The notes beneath the pieces are model-generated. The model had not been told where the DNA came from, did no database searches, and worked only from the letters and a program-made list of their open reading frames with translations. A stretch of 64,000 bases of DNA from assembly GCA_024401555.1 (NCBI GenBank), contig JAKSKV010000012.1, positions 18,281 through 82,280 of the forward strand, read 5' to 3'. The translations under genes and the position numbers were made by a program. Origin of the DNA: Paludibacteraceae bacterium. Its GTDB lineage: Bacteria; Bacteroidota; Bacteroidia; Bacteroidales; Paludibacteraceae. Below are positions 1 through 9,192 of the stretch, one piece after another; positions within the stretch are counted from its first letter, which is position 1; the number at the start of each line of letters is the position of its first letter.

Positions 1-1505
1 CGATCGTACCTCGCAACTCGAACCCAAGCATCAAGTTGGATGTGACGGTACCAGCCGGCGGATCGGGCGTCGAGTACGACTGGAAGGGCACCAACGGCGA
101 GAAGGAGAGCACTAACCCGCTCGTCCTCAGCAACGTGGTAGCCGACCACTACTACAACGTTGTGATGAAGGCGGAGGACCACTGCGACGCGAAGGCGACG
201 GTTGACGTCAAGGTAGACGCCAAGCTGACGTTGAAGACCACATTGAAGGATACGATCTGTACGGGCTTGAGCGCCGTACTCGTGATAGACACCACAGGCA
301 CGGGCAAGATGCGCCACGAGGATTGGGAGCGCTCCCTCACTGTCAGCGTGACGAGCGGCGGCGTGACCGAGGACTTGACCTCGTCGATCATCCGCGACGG
401 CGACATGCTCAAGCTGACGGTCTCACCGAAGAACTTGGCCACCTACGAGATCAAGTTCCACTACGGCGAGCAGGATACCGTCGCGACCGAGGTGCTTGAG
501 GTTATCCCGGCCATCAAGGTCACCATACCGGATCCAGTCACCATCTGCGCCGGCGAGACGGCCGACATCGAGTTGACCGACATCACGCCGGACGGAACGA
601 CCGTCCGCTGGGTGGCCGACGAGACCATCGTCTCCGGCGACCTCGATTCACCGGCGATCACGGTTCAACCGGAGTACAGGGGCGGAACGGCGCACCAATA
701 CCAATACGGCTACAAGTTCGTGGCGACGAACAGCTTCTGTAACGGAAGCGAGACGATGACGGCGTACATCTACGTCGACGAGCCTCTCACGGGCGAGATC
801 CTTGGCGACAAGGTGATCTGCGAGACCTTCAATAGCCGCATCGACGCGTCAAGCTACTCCGCGTCGGTCTATAAGTGGAGCGTAGACGACGAGCCAGTCA
901 GCAACAGCGCGTCCATGGTAGTCTCACCGAAGGCGACCACCACCTACAAGCTCTCCATGGAGAGGGGCGTATGTAAGGCGGAAGACGAGTTCGTGTTGAC
1001 GGTGAAGAGCAATCCGGTGATCGTCGCTATGGACTCCGTCGACATCAGGGAGCGCGAGACCATCCTGAAGGACGGCACGGGCGAATCACCGTTCAGCTAC
1101 TGGGTGGACAACACCGAGTCGTTGAAGTCAGAGGATCCTATCCTCCGCGACTTGAGCTTCACGAAGCACATCGCGCACGTTGTTGACGTGAACGGATGCC
1201 GCGGCGAGTTGGAGTTCGAGATCGAGGCTCCGAAGATCTTCATCCCAGAGTACTTCTCTCCAAACGGCGACGGAAGGAACGACGGATGGGTAGTCAAGGA
1301 GTTGGTTGATGTCTATCCGAATGCGTTGGTGACCATCTACGACCGTTTCGGTAAGGTGGTTGCTCAGTTCCCAGGCGCACAAGCCGAGGGATGGGACGGA
1401 ACCTACAACGGCAATCCATTGCCTTCGACCGACTACTGGTATGTGATCGACATCGAGGAGATCGACAGACAGTTCAAGGGTCACTTTACTTTGATTAGAC
1501 AGTAA
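1..1505 (+). CDS. C-terminal part of a large T9SS type B surface protein (5' partial)
   Basis: The frame is open from base 3, so the gene begins before the window; about 500 residues are visible. The body is a series of beta-rich Ig/PKD-like modules in which single cysteines recur (for example TICAGE, KVICET, RGVCKAE), the usual make-up of Bacteroidetes adhesins. The last ~90 residues form a gliding-motility-associated (CHU_C) type B sorting domain: FIPEYFSPNGDGRNDGW, then IYDRFGKVV, GWDGTYNG and the terminal FTLIRQ. The protein is therefore expected to cross the outer membrane through T9SS and stay on the surface or be released. Its bases differ from the next gene: I counted 38 G+C of 60 in 361-420 against 32 of 60 in 4381-4440 in dxs, and codons end strongly in C or G. 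The ligand is unknown. Confidence 0.85.
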   Translation, partial: IVPRNSNPSIKLDVTVPAGGSGVEYDWKGTNGEKESTNPLVLSNVVADHYYNVVMKAEDHCDAKATVDVKVDAKLTLKTTLKDTICTGLSAVLVIDTTGTGKMRHEDWERSLTVSVTSGGVTEDLTSSIIRDGDMLKLTVSPKNLATYEIKFHYGEQDTVATEVLEVIPAIKVTIPDPVTICAGETADIELTDITPDGTTVRWVADETIVSGDLDSPAITVQPEYRGGTAHQYQYGYKFVATNSFCNGSETMTAYIYVDEPLTGEILGDKVICETFNSRIDASSYSASVYKWSVDDEPVSNSASMVVSPKATTTYKLSMERGVCKAEDEFVLTVKSNPVIVAMDSVDIRERETILKDGTGESPFSYWVDNTESLKSEDPILRDLSFTKHIAHVVDVNGCRGELEFEIEAPKIFIPEYFSPNGDGRNDGWVVKELVDVYPNALVTIYDRFGKVVAQFPGAQAEGWDGTYNGNPLPSTDYWYVIDIEEIDRQFKGHFTLIRQ

Positions 1506-1515
1506 TAGAAACGTG

Positions 1516-3162
1516 ATGAAGGAGATGGGTGACGAATCTGCTAAGTTCTTTCATCATTTTCAAAAAAGCATTGAGGGAATAGCGTTGCCTAAGCAGTTCA
1601 CTTTCCCTTTCAGTTATGAACCTCATCAGTTGTCTGTCATGGCAACTGATGAGGTTTTGCGTTACATCACCGCTCAATCCGCATGGCACAAGGAGTTGTC
1701 GTTGGGAAAAATGTTCGGTGTCTTGGTTGCGCGAAACCAACGTGGCGACATTGGTTTTTTCGCCGCCTTTTCTGGACAGATAGCAGGCAGTTATCAGCAT
1801 TCCTATTTTGTTCCTCCTGTTTATGATCTCTCCCAACCGGGTGGTTTTTTTAGGGAGGAGGAGCGTGCCATTTCAACCATTAATCAGGAGGTGGAGTCGA
1901 TCCTTCAATCGGAAACCTATTTGCGATTGTGCCGATCTATAGAGACACAAAAGTCGTTCTGCGAACAATTGACTCTCTCTTGGAAACAACGACTGGAGGA
2001 GGCCAAGGCGAAGCGAGACCACATGAGAAGTGAAGGAGTCTCCACGGAAGAGGAGGCCGCTTTGATTCGTGAAAGTCAGTTCATGAAGGCAGAGTACAAA
2101 AGAGAGCGACAAGCGGAAGAATCGAAACTTGAAACTTTACGTCGTGATTTAGAGGTGTATGAACAGCGAATCGCGGCTTTGAAACAGGAACGAAAGAGTC
2201 GATCCGCTCAGTTGCAGAATAGACTTTTCGACCAATTTGTATTCTACAATGCGGAGGGTGACAAGGATACCTTATGCGGAATATTCCGTCGGGCCACGTT
2301 GCCTGTGCCCCCAAGTGGGGCGGGAGAGTGCGCCGCTCCGAAACTGTTGCAGTACGCCTACCTTCATTGTTATCAACCACTCTGTATGGCCGAGTTTTGG
2401 TGGGGCGAATCTCCTAAATCAATTGTGCGGGTCCATGGCCATTATTACCCGGCATGTAAATCCAAATGTGAACCGATTCTTCAGTTTATGTTGCAAGGAT
2501 TGGATGTGGAGCCCTCTCCGCTTATCAACACCCCCGTATCGTTGGATTTGGAAATCGTGTGGGAGGATGCCTCTTTGTTGATTCTTCGTAAACCTCATGG
2601 GGTACTCTCCGTGCCGGGTAAGAGTTCCGCCCCATCTGTATTATCATTCGTTAGGGAGCGCTATCCGGAGGCGACAGGGCCTATGGTAGTTCATCGCTTG
2701 GATATGGCCACTTCAGGGTTGCTGATGGTTGCAAAGACGAAGGAGGTGCATTGCGCCCTTCAAAAGCAGTTCGAAAACCATACGATAAAAAAAGAGTATG
2801 TGGCCTGGTTGGAGGGTGTGTTGCCCCAAGATGAGGGTGATATTGTTCTGCCGATTTGCCCTGATGTGGAGCATCGTCCTTGCCAAATGGTCAGTGAAAA
2901 GTATGGAAAGTATGCGGAGACGCACTATGAAGTGGTGGAGCGAAGAGGAGATCGGACGAAGGTGTTCTTCTATCCCAAGACAGGCCGTACCCATCAGTTG
3001 CGTCTGCATGCCGCTCATGTCTTAGGACTGAATGCGCCTATTGTAGGAGATGAATTGTATGGTACAAAGTCGGACCGCCTCTATTTGCAAGCTCGAAAAA
3101 TTGAGTTCGTTCATCCTATCACGCACCGTGTGGTAATCGTGGAGATTCCTTGTGAATTCTAA
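1516..3162 (+). CDS. RluA-family RNA pseudouridine synthase with long N-terminal extension
   Basis: The C-terminal ~210 residues are an RluA/RluD-type pseudouridine synthase: the catalytic HRLD motif (about residue 393, HRLDMATSGLLM), VPGKSS before it, and GRTHQLRLH after it. The Asp of HRLD attacks the target uridine in rRNA or tRNA. The first ~330 residues are an extension with a charged helical, probably coiled-coil, segment around residues 140-235. Large RluA proteins of this shape occur in Bacteroidetes and are usually compared with RluA (23S rRNA U746 and tRNA U32), but the substrate here is not shown. ATG 1516 follows a GTG at 1513; a second in-frame ATG at 1525 lies right after AAGGAG, too close to use it as a ribosome site. 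It starts 10 bases after the preceding gene and may share its transcript. Confidence 0.88.
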   Translation: MKEMGDESAKFFHHFQKSIEGIALPKQFTFPFSYEPHQLSVMATDEVLRYITAQSAWHKELSLGKMFGVLVARNQRGDIGFFAAFSGQIAGSYQHSYFVPPVYDLSQPGGFFREEERAISTINQEVESILQSETYLRLCRSIETQKSFCEQLTLSWKQRLEEAKAKRDHMRSEGVSTEEEAALIRESQFMKAEYKRERQAEESKLETLRRDLEVYEQRIAALKQERKSRSAQLQNRLFDQFVFYNAEGDKDTLCGIFRRATLPVPPSGAGECAAPKLLQYAYLHCYQPLCMAEFWWGESPKSIVRVHGHYYPACKSKCEPILQFMLQGLDVEPSPLINTPVSLDLEIVWEDASLLILRKPHGVLSVPGKSSAPSVLSFVRERYPEATGPMVVHRLDMATSGLLMVAKTKEVHCALQKQFENHTIKKEYVAWLEGVLPQDEGDIVLPICPDVEHRPCQMVSEKYGKYAETHYEVVERRGDRTKVFFYPKTGRTHQLRLHAAHVLGLNAPIVGDELYGTKSDRLYLQARKIEFVHPITHRVVIVEIPCEF

Positions 3163-3256
3163 TTCGTCTATTTTATTAGCGTTCAAACGCTCTTTCTTGT
3201 GGCATTTTGTCTCCCCAAGTTGTGTTTTTCCTATGTATATATTGGAATTTTATTCT

Positions 3257-3264
3257 TAATTTTG
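3257..3264 (+). promoter_or_regulatory. Putative -7 element upstream of dxs
   Basis: TAATTTTG matches the Bacteroidetes -7 consensus TAnnTTTG. No well-spaced -33 TTTG was found. It lies about 40 bases before the proposed TTG start of dxs. Confidence 0.45.
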
Positions 3265-3304
3265 TAATTGGCAAAATGTATGAGTTTTTTAATAGTTAGG
3301 TGAT

Positions 3305-5200
3305 TTGGAATCTTTATTAAATAGCATTGAATATCCCTCCGATTTGAAGAAATTGGAAGAGTCTCAGTTGCCTCAATTGTGCGATGAACTGCGTCGTTTC
3401 ATCATTGATGAATTATCTCACAATCCAGGCCACTTGGCATCCAGTCTTGGTGTGGTGGAACTGACGGTGGCGATTCATTATGTATATGATATGCCAACGG
3501 ATAGTTTGGTTTGGGACGTGGGGCATCAAGCCTATGGCCATAAGATTTTGACGGGACGCAGGAAACTTTTCCATACCAATCGCCAGTTCGGAGGAATCAG
3601 TGGATTCCCTAACCCTGCCGAGAGCGAGTATGACTCCTTTGTTGCGGGACATGCCTCCAACTCCATTTCTGCCGCTTTGGGAATATCCATCGCCGATGAC
3701 CGATTGAAGAAGGATGGGGCGCATACGGTCGCAGTGATCGGTGATGCCGCCATGTCGGGCGGTTTGGCTTTTGAGGGGTTGAACAACGCCTCTTTCTATC
3801 CCAATAATCTCTTGGTTGTCCTGAATGACAACCATATGGCGATCGATGATCCTGTAGGTGGTATGAGTGAATATTTGGTTCGCCTAACCACCTCCGAAAC
3901 CTATAACAAGTGGCGCTACCGCCTCTATCGATTGATGAAGAAGACAGGGTGGTTAAGCGATGATCAAAAGGGTAACCATATTCGTCTTCACAACTCATTG
4001 AAGGCAGCCATTGCTAATGAACATAACCTTTTCGAAGTGTTGAATCTCCGGTATTTCGGCCCTGTGGATGGCCACGATGTCATCAATCTGGTAAAGATTC
4101 TCCGTTCGATCAAGGACTATAAAGGTCCGAAGGTGTTGCATATTAAAACGAAAAAAGGAAAAGGTTTCAAACCTGCCGAGGAGGCCGCCTCGATTTGGCA
4201 TGCGCCTGGTAAGTTCAATAAAGAGTCCGGCGAGAGGGTTATACCTCCTATCACCAAGGATACGCCGCCTCTCTTCCAGGATGTCTTTGGACACACTTTG
4301 GTGGATTTGGCGAAGATGAATGATAAGGTTGTGGGTGTAACGCCCGCCATGCCTTCGGGTTGTTCTATGTCTTTCTTGATGCATGAGATGCCTGAACGGG
4401 TGTTTGACGTAGGTATTGCGGAGGGACATGCAGTGACCTTCTCCGCTGGTTTGGCGAAGGGTGGTTTGATGCCTTTCTGTAATATTTATTCCTCTTTTAT
4501 GCAACGTGCGTATGACAATGTCATCCATGATGTCGCATTGCAGAATTTGGATATGGTGATGTGTTTGGATCGTGCGGGTTTGGTGGGGTCGGATGGTGCC
4601 ACTCACCATGGAGCTTTTGACTTGGCCGCATTCCGTTGTGTGCCAAACCTTACCATCGCTTCTCCGATGAATGTGGTGGAACTTAGAAATCTGATGTTTA
4701 CGGCCTCTCAGCCTGGTCATGGACCATTTATGATACGTTATCCAAGAGGAAAGGGTGTCTTGTTGGATTGGCATGGAGAGATGCGGGAGATGCCTGTCGG
4801 TAAGGGTGTCTGTTTGAAAAAGGGAGATTCCTCTTTGGCGATTCTGTCGCTCGGTCCATTGGGCTTTGCCGCAAAAAAAGCTGTGGAGCGTGCGGAGGCA
4901 GAGGGAATGAGTGTTTCTCTCTACAATATGCTTTTCCTCAAACCTTTGGACGAAGCCTTGTTGGATGAGGTGGCATCCCGCTATCAACATGTGATTACGG
5001 TGGAGGATGGTGTGGTCAACGGTGGTTTTGGTTCCGCCGTCTTGGAATATTTCGCCGACCACGAATATTCGGTGAAGGTGAAACGCATCGGCATCCCGAA
5101 TCTCTTCGCGACGCATGGTACGCAGGAGGAGTTGTATCATCTATACGGTATGGATGCTGAGGGCATCTACAATGCGATTACCGCTATTCTCAAAAAATAG
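3305..5200 (+). CDS. dxs: 1-deoxy-D-xylulose-5-phosphate synthase
   Basis: This enzyme condenses pyruvate with glyceraldehyde 3-phosphate using thiamine diphosphate (TPP), the first step of the MEP isoprenoid pathway; DXP also feeds TPP and pyridoxal phosphate synthesis. The 631 residues equal the normal full length. Visible motifs are the Mg/TPP segment [17 protein letters not shown] (about residue 145), the catalytic Glu in GIAEGHA (about 373) and [15 protein letters not shown] (about 420), which holds the substrate-binding His residues. The N-terminus ([22 protein letters not shown]) matches the family best if translation begins at TTG 3305 after TTAGGTGAT; no in-frame ATG sits nearby. A small membrane protein gene follows after 6 bases. 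Confidence 0.96.
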   Translation: MESLLNSIEYPSDLKKLEESQLPQLCDELRRFIIDELSHNPGHLASSLGVVELTVAIHYVYDMPTDSLVWDVGHQAYGHKILTGRRKLFHTNRQFGGISGFPNPAESEYDSFVAGHASNSISAALGISIADDRLKKDGAHTVAVIGDAAMSGGLAFEGLNNASFYPNNLLVVLNDNHMAIDDPVGGMSEYLVRLTTSETYNKWRYRLYRLMKKTGWLSDDQKGNHIRLHNSLKAAIANEHNLFEVLNLRYFGPVDGHDVINLVKILRSIKDYKGPKVLHIKTKKGKGFKPAEEAASIWHAPGKFNKESGERVIPPITKDTPPLFQDVFGHTLVDLAKMNDKVVGVTPAMPSGCSMSFLMHEMPERVFDVGIAEGHAVTFSAGLAKGGLMPFCNIYSSFMQRAYDNVIHDVALQNLDMVMCLDRAGLVGSDGATHHGAFDLAAFRCVPNLTIASPMNVVELRNLMFTASQPGHGPFMIRYPRGKGVLLDWHGEMREMPVGKGVCLKKGDSSLAILSLGPLGFAAKKAVERAEAEGMSVSLYNMLFLKPLDEALLDEVASRYQHVITVEDGVVNGGFGSAVLEYFADHEYSVKVKRIGIPNLFATHGTQEELYHLYGMDAEGIYNAITAILKK

Positions 5201-5206
5201 TCAGTT

Positions 5207-5977
5207 ATGAATAATCAAAATATCACGAAGATTGCCGCAGCCGCTACTATCCTTTTGCTTTTGGCCTGTGGTATATTCTATTTCTGTTGTCCGGAAACGG
5301 TTGATTACCTTTCGGCTATCAATAAAAACACGGTGGGTGGATATGTCTCATTTAGGGAAAAGTATCCAGAGAGTGGCTATTGGCCAGGCTTGGACCAACG
5401 AAAGTCACAGTTGGAGGATGCTTATTTCTCGTATCGTAGGGAGAAAAATACGCTCGAAGCATACGATGAGTTCCTTTTCGCCTTCCCGCATGATAAATAT
5501 ACGTCGGAAGCGAATCGTTTGCGGGATAGTATCATCCAATGGCAAAGCGATTGGGAGAAGTATGGTAAAAATTCGTTGGATAATGGTTCTATGCCTTATG
5601 AAAAGCATTTCGGAAAACCTCACAAATATCGTAAGGACTCCAACTCGGATATTATCGTCAAGGCGCCTATCTCCTTTGATGTGGTGACTGTCTTGCGTAA
5701 GAATGATGAGCATGGCGAGGTGGTTTCCCACGCCTATATCAAGGCGGATAGCACTTACACCTTTACCGTTGACAATGGTAAGTACCAAGCTTTTTTCTAT
5801 ATTGGAAGGGGTTGGCATCCGGAGAAAAAGATGTCGGATGACTTGGTGGGTGGATTCCTCCAGTTCGAGACCTTCTCGAAGGATGATCCTGTCACTTTAA
5901 TGGATGAGGTATTTGCCTATAAACTCTCGATGAGGCAAAAGAAGAGTAGCTCGTGGTGGGAAATCTTCGGTAGGTAA
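5207..5977 (+). CDS. Membrane-anchored protein of unknown function
   Basis: I do not recognise the family. The 256-residue protein has one hydrophobic N-terminal segment (residues ~8-29, rich in Ala/Leu and ending LLACGIFYFCC) that could be a signal anchor or a lipoprotein signal with Cys 21. Residues ~40-110 look helical with a repeating pattern (YVSFREKYPESGYW, YDEFLFAFPHDKYTSEA) reminiscent of TPR-like assembly proteins. The rest is likely beta-rich. It lies 6 bases after dxs, so it is probably cotranscribed, but nothing suggests a role in isoprenoid synthesis. Its end is 3 bases from the convergent gene at 5981. Confidence 0.7.
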   Translation: MNNQNITKIAAAATILLLLACGIFYFCCPETVDYLSAINKNTVGGYVSFREKYPESGYWPGLDQRKSQLEDAYFSYRREKNTLEAYDEFLFAFPHDKYTSEANRLRDSIIQWQSDWEKYGKNSLDNGSMPYEKHFGKPHKYRKDSNSDIIVKAPISFDVVTVLRKNDEHGEVVSHAYIKADSTYTFTVDNGKYQAFFYIGRGWHPEKKMSDDLVGGFLQFETFSKDDPVTLMDEVFAYKLSMRQKKSSSWWEIFGR

Positions 5978-5980
5978 TAG

Positions 5981-6883
5981 TTATTTAGTAACCTCTGGCA
6001 TCTGTGTTTGCTCGGATTTCCCAGAGGTTTTCTCTTCCCCCTCTTGCTTCTCTTCCTTGGCTCCAAATTGGAAACCCAACTTCACTCCTGTCTTGAATGG
6101 ATGAATCTTCTCTGTCAGATTGCTGCCATAGGCTCCCTGGTAAACCTGTTCCTCCATTAAATGGTTAGACTTCGGTTCTATACTATTGGTGAATCCATAG
6201 TGAAGGTAGAAGCCCAAATAAAACGAACTCGCTCTACCCATGGCCCTGTTGAATCCCAACTCAAACATTGCGCCAATGTTCTTTTTGAGATTGTCTATTG
6301 ATTCTGATTGGTTGCTCCTGTCGGTGCGGAACCCGTGGTTGAGCAAATCCTCATATTCGATGTTGGTGGATTCAAAGTAGCCCGTGGTGGCGAACTCTCC
6401 ACCAGTTGTTTGGTAGTGTCCCTTGATTGGAAGAGAGAATAACGCACCCAATCCCCAGCTAATTCCCCATTTTTCTGAAAAGGCCTTCCTGTATTGGAGT
6501 AGGATGGGCATCTCTACGCATAAAATGTCTTGTCGCTCTTTCCAATTCTTGAATCGGGTGTTGAGCGTATAGGTTAGGTTGTTGTCTTGGTGGAAAAACT
6601 CCTGTGTGTATCCGTGGTTTACAACTATACTTCCATGGTAGGAAGCGGCTTGGATTCCGATTCCTAGTCCCCAGTTCTTCGGAATGAATTGGTAGCGTAT
6701 CTCAAATAGGCCACCGGCTCCCTTCTGACGTTCACCCCCATCTGTCGCATAGAGGTTGGTATGTGCGCCTCCACCGAAGTAGATGCCGATGGAGTGGGGT
6801 GCACCAATGGTATACCCCTGTTCAGAGGCGTGCGTATGGAGCGAGATGCCCAATAGTGCCGCTATTATGATTTTCTTATTCAT
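5981..6883 (-). CDS. Outer-membrane beta-barrel protein, unknown
   Basis: The 300-residue protein begins with a Sec signal peptide (MNKKIIIAALLGISLHTHA) and continues with alternating hydrophobic/aromatic strands and Gly-rich turns (IGIYFGGGAHTN, NWGLGIGIQAASY, WGISWGLGALFSLP, SSFYLGFYLHYGFTN), the pattern of an 8- to 12-stranded outer-membrane barrel of the PorT/OMP_b-brl type. After the last strand (GVKLGFQFG) comes a charged Glu/Lys/Ser-rich tail of ~35 residues that probably sits in the periplasm. It lies 23 bases downstream of the cysteine-repeat gene on the same strand, so the two are likely one operon. Function unknown. Confidence 0.75.
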   Translation of the reverse strand: MNKKIIIAALLGISLHTHASEQGYTIGAPHSIGIYFGGGAHTNLYATDGGERQKGAGGLFEIRYQFIPKNWGLGIGIQAASYHGSIVVNHGYTQEFFHQDNNLTYTLNTRFKNWKERQDILCVEMPILLQYRKAFSEKWGISWGLGALFSLPIKGHYQTTGGEFATTGYFESTNIEYEDLLNHGFRTDRSNQSESIDNLKKNIGAMFELGFNRAMGRASSFYLGFYLHYGFTNSIEPKSNHLMEEQVYQGAYGSNLTEKIHPFKTGVKLGFQFGAKEEKQEGEEKTSGKSEQTQMPEVTK

Positions 6884-6906
6884 GACATTGACATTGAAAG
6901 GGTGGT

Positions 6907-8922
6907 TTACTTTTTAATTACCTTCAAACTCGTGCCGTCCACATTGATGATGTACCTGCCAGGAGCGTAGTGACTGCATTTCAAGGTGTATTGATTGCCG
7001 AAGAAGCTGCCTCTCTCCATAATGGTGCCTGCTTCGTTGACGATGACGAATTGGTGGGAACCCTCTTCGAAATGGTTCAATTGTAGGGTGGCCTCCTCCT
7101 CCATAGGGTTAGGTGTGACCGTGATCTCCGTAAGCGATACTTCTGCCGACTCCCAATCCTCTTTCACGCATGTCCTCATCTCTTGTGGGGTGCCGATGTT
7201 TACTTTGACGTAATAATTACCGGTTAGTCCTCCCTTCTCTTGGAAATAGGGTTTGATGGCGCCCTCTATCATCTCTCCGTTGTGATACCACTGGTAGCTC
7301 TTGAAGTGGTTGCCTCGATTATCCAAGCTTACCACATCCTTGAAAATGGCTACTGTCAATGAGGACGGCAAGTTGACCTTAAAGGAGAACTGGTACGGAA
7401 CGCTCTCTTCGCCTGTCTCGTCTCGGAATATGATTGTGCCGAGATAGATTCCTGCCGCACACGCTTCGGGTACTTCAATGGCGATTTTAGCGTCGTCTGG
7501 TGTGCTGGTCCAATCCCTGTCGGAGAATCCTGCCTCTTGCGCGTTCTCGTTGAAGGTGAGTGCGTATTCGATTGGAGAACCTGAGGCGACAGCGTAGCCG
7601 ATAAAGTATTCCCCACCGGGGCAGAAACCATCTTTGGCTACTCTGAGTGGTTCCCCTTTGTTGTTTTTGGAGAGGGTGATCTTTTCGTGTAACTTATCAA
7701 TGATTTCGTGTCTGGTGAGTCTACACTCTGTGCAAGTATAGACAATTTTCCCTTTGTTGGAGACGGTAGGGTAGATGACATAACTTCCCTCGTCCCATTG
7801 ATGTTCCTTGGCGGGAATTTCGATGGTCATTCTGTAGGTCTCTTGTTTGCATACGGTGCAATAGGTGACCTCGTCGTATTGGCCCTTGCTGTGGCAGCCA
7901 GGTGTGATCATCCTTTCGATGATTGTGTCTCCGCTGATGTGGGGAATGGCAGGGACGGTGATGCTCTCCGCATGGGCATCGCAGCGTGTGCAGTGTCTTG
8001 ATTTGCTTCCCTCATGGGCGCAGGTTGCCGCAAAGTCGGTCGTGTATTCTGCCGCAAAGTTATGTCCAAGCGCCTCTCTCTCTTGTATGATTTGTTTGCC
8101 GCAATGCTCGTGTTGACAAGAGATGACGCTGATCTCTTTTTGTGTGCAAGAGATCTCTTGCTTGACAACCGGCTCTCCCCAGGCGTGTCCGGTGGCGGGA
8201 ACTACGGTGATGTTGATGCGTTCGTCGCAGACGATGCAGTGCTGTGATTTCTTGCCTGATTTCTCACAGGTGGGCTCCAAGTCCATTGTGAACTCAGGGT
8301 TGAAACGGTGTCCGATCTCACGAACGGATTCGTGCTTGCGACCATTACATCCTGGATTCAAGCAGGTGTATTTTTTTATTCCCTTCTCGGTACAGGAGGC
8401 GTTGGTAGTGATGACGCCCTCGTCCCAGTTGTGTCCGGTGGCGGGAATCAACTCTTTAAGGGTAGCTTTGCATCCCGTTGTGCGGCAGTGGTGCTCCAAC
8501 TCTCCGGTGGAGATGCAGTTGGCGTGTTGGAGGGTGTCTCCATCGTCCCATTTATGGCCAGTGGCTGGAATTTCTGTTGTTTCGTCGTGTGCTTCGCAAC
8601 GGGTGCAATGTTTTGATTTTGAACCGGCTTCTGTGCAAGAGGGGTAGGTGTCGGTGATGAATTCCAAGTAGAAGTCGTGTCCGAGCGCTGCGACGCTCTC
8701 CTCTTTGGTGGCTTCGCAGTTATCGTCAAGACAGACGTACAGAAGAATACCCGCTTCGGTGCAATTCGCTTTTTTGACTATGCGACCTTTGCTCCAATTG
8801 TGGGAGGTCTCTATATCTTCTATATTGTTGGCTGGAGTATTCGTCTCCGCATAAGTGGTAGCTGCTATTCCCGATAGCAGAGCCAGCGCGACGGCTGTTG
8901 AAGTAATTGCTGAATTTCCCAT
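6907..8922 (-). CDS. Secreted cysteine-repeat protein with T9SS type A sorting domain
   Basis: The 671-residue protein has a signal peptide (residues 1-25, ...GIAATTYA) and then nine tandem repeats of about 41 residues (roughly residues 38-410). Each repeat typically reads x-W/F-D-E-G...A-x-C-T-E-x-G...C-x-x-C...I-P-A-T-G-H, with a pair of cysteines and a third Cys that could hold zinc or form disulphides. Residues ~420-560 are a beta-rich region with an Ig-like YQWYHNGEMI motif, and the last ~75 residues form a type A (Por_Secre_tail) domain: ITVTPNPMEEEATLQL, then APGRYIINVDGTSLKVIKK. It should therefore be exported by T9SS and anchored to the surface. Similar CTEAG repeats occur in other gut bacteria; their function is not known to me. 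The barrel gene at 5981-6883 follows. Confidence 0.85.
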   Translation of the reverse strand: MGNSAITSTAVALALLSGIAATTYAETNTPANNIEDIETSHNWSKGRIVKKANCTEAGILLYVCLDDNCEATKEESVAALGHDFYLEFITDTYPSCTEAGSKSKHCTRCEAHDETTEIPATGHKWDDGDTLQHANCISTGELEHHCRTTGCKATLKELIPATGHNWDEGVITTNASCTEKGIKKYTCLNPGCNGRKHESVREIGHRFNPEFTMDLEPTCEKSGKKSQHCIVCDERINITVVPATGHAWGEPVVKQEISCTQKEISVISCQHEHCGKQIIQEREALGHNFAAEYTTDFAATCAHEGSKSRHCTRCDAHAESITVPAIPHISGDTIIERMITPGCHSKGQYDEVTYCTVCKQETYRMTIEIPAKEHQWDEGSYVIYPTVSNKGKIVYTCTECRLTRHEIIDKLHEKITLSKNNKGEPLRVAKDGFCPGGEYFIGYAVASGSPIEYALTFNENAQEAGFSDRDWTSTPDDAKIAIEVPEACAAGIYLGTIIFRDETGEESVPYQFSFKVNLPSSLTVAIFKDVVSLDNRGNHFKSYQWYHNGEMIEGAIKPYFQEKGGLTGNYYVKVNIGTPQEMRTCVKEDWESAEVSLTEITVTPNPMEEEATLQLNHFEEGSHQFVIVNEAGTIMERGSFFGNQYTLKCSHYAPGRYIINVDGTSLKVIKK
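7690..8830 (-). repeat. Nine coding tandem repeats of ~123 bases (41 residues)
   Basis: The repeats lie inside the cysteine-repeat gene. They fall into two alternating kinds: one with F-x-x-E-F/Y-T-x-D...GxKSxHCxxC (repeats 2, 5 and 7) and one with W-x-E/D-G...C...C, often with an extra residue between the last cysteines (repeats 1, 3, 4 and 6). Repeats 8 and 9 are more diverged and the ninth lacks the first Cys. Boundaries are approximate. Confidence 0.75.
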
Positions 8923-9134
8923 ACACTCTCCTCCTTTGACATTAATCGTTAAAAAAATGGCCTCCTTGGGCTTTCGTCTATTGAATAACTATAATACTTT
9001 GTTTCCCTGTATTGTTTCAAATCCCTTTATTACGAATATAGTTAATAAATTGTTGAAAACCTATTTGAAAACCTGTTGATAAATTGAGGAAAGTTAAATT
9101 CACACAATGGAATTGTCGGTGCTTTTTAGTTTTA

Positions 9135-9172
9135 AACAAAAAAAAGGCGTACATTAGAAATGTACGCCTTTT
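9135..9172 (-). terminator. Rho-independent terminator of the TSP3-OmpA gene
   Basis: A 13-bp perfect stem (9142-9154 with 9160-9172, core GGCGTACAT) and 5-base loop, followed on the minus strand by a T-rich tract (plus-strand A-run 9138-9145). It lies ~20 bases after the stop of the OmpA gene at 9193. Confidence 0.85.
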
Positions 9173-9192
9173 CGGTTTATCGGGAATTAAAA

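Noticed and set aside
3995-5140. A 381-codon open frame on the minus strand opposite dxs
   Set aside because: It lies wholly within the dxs coding region, has no recognisable motif, is His/Arg/Thr-rich as expected for an antisense frame, and dxs is certain.
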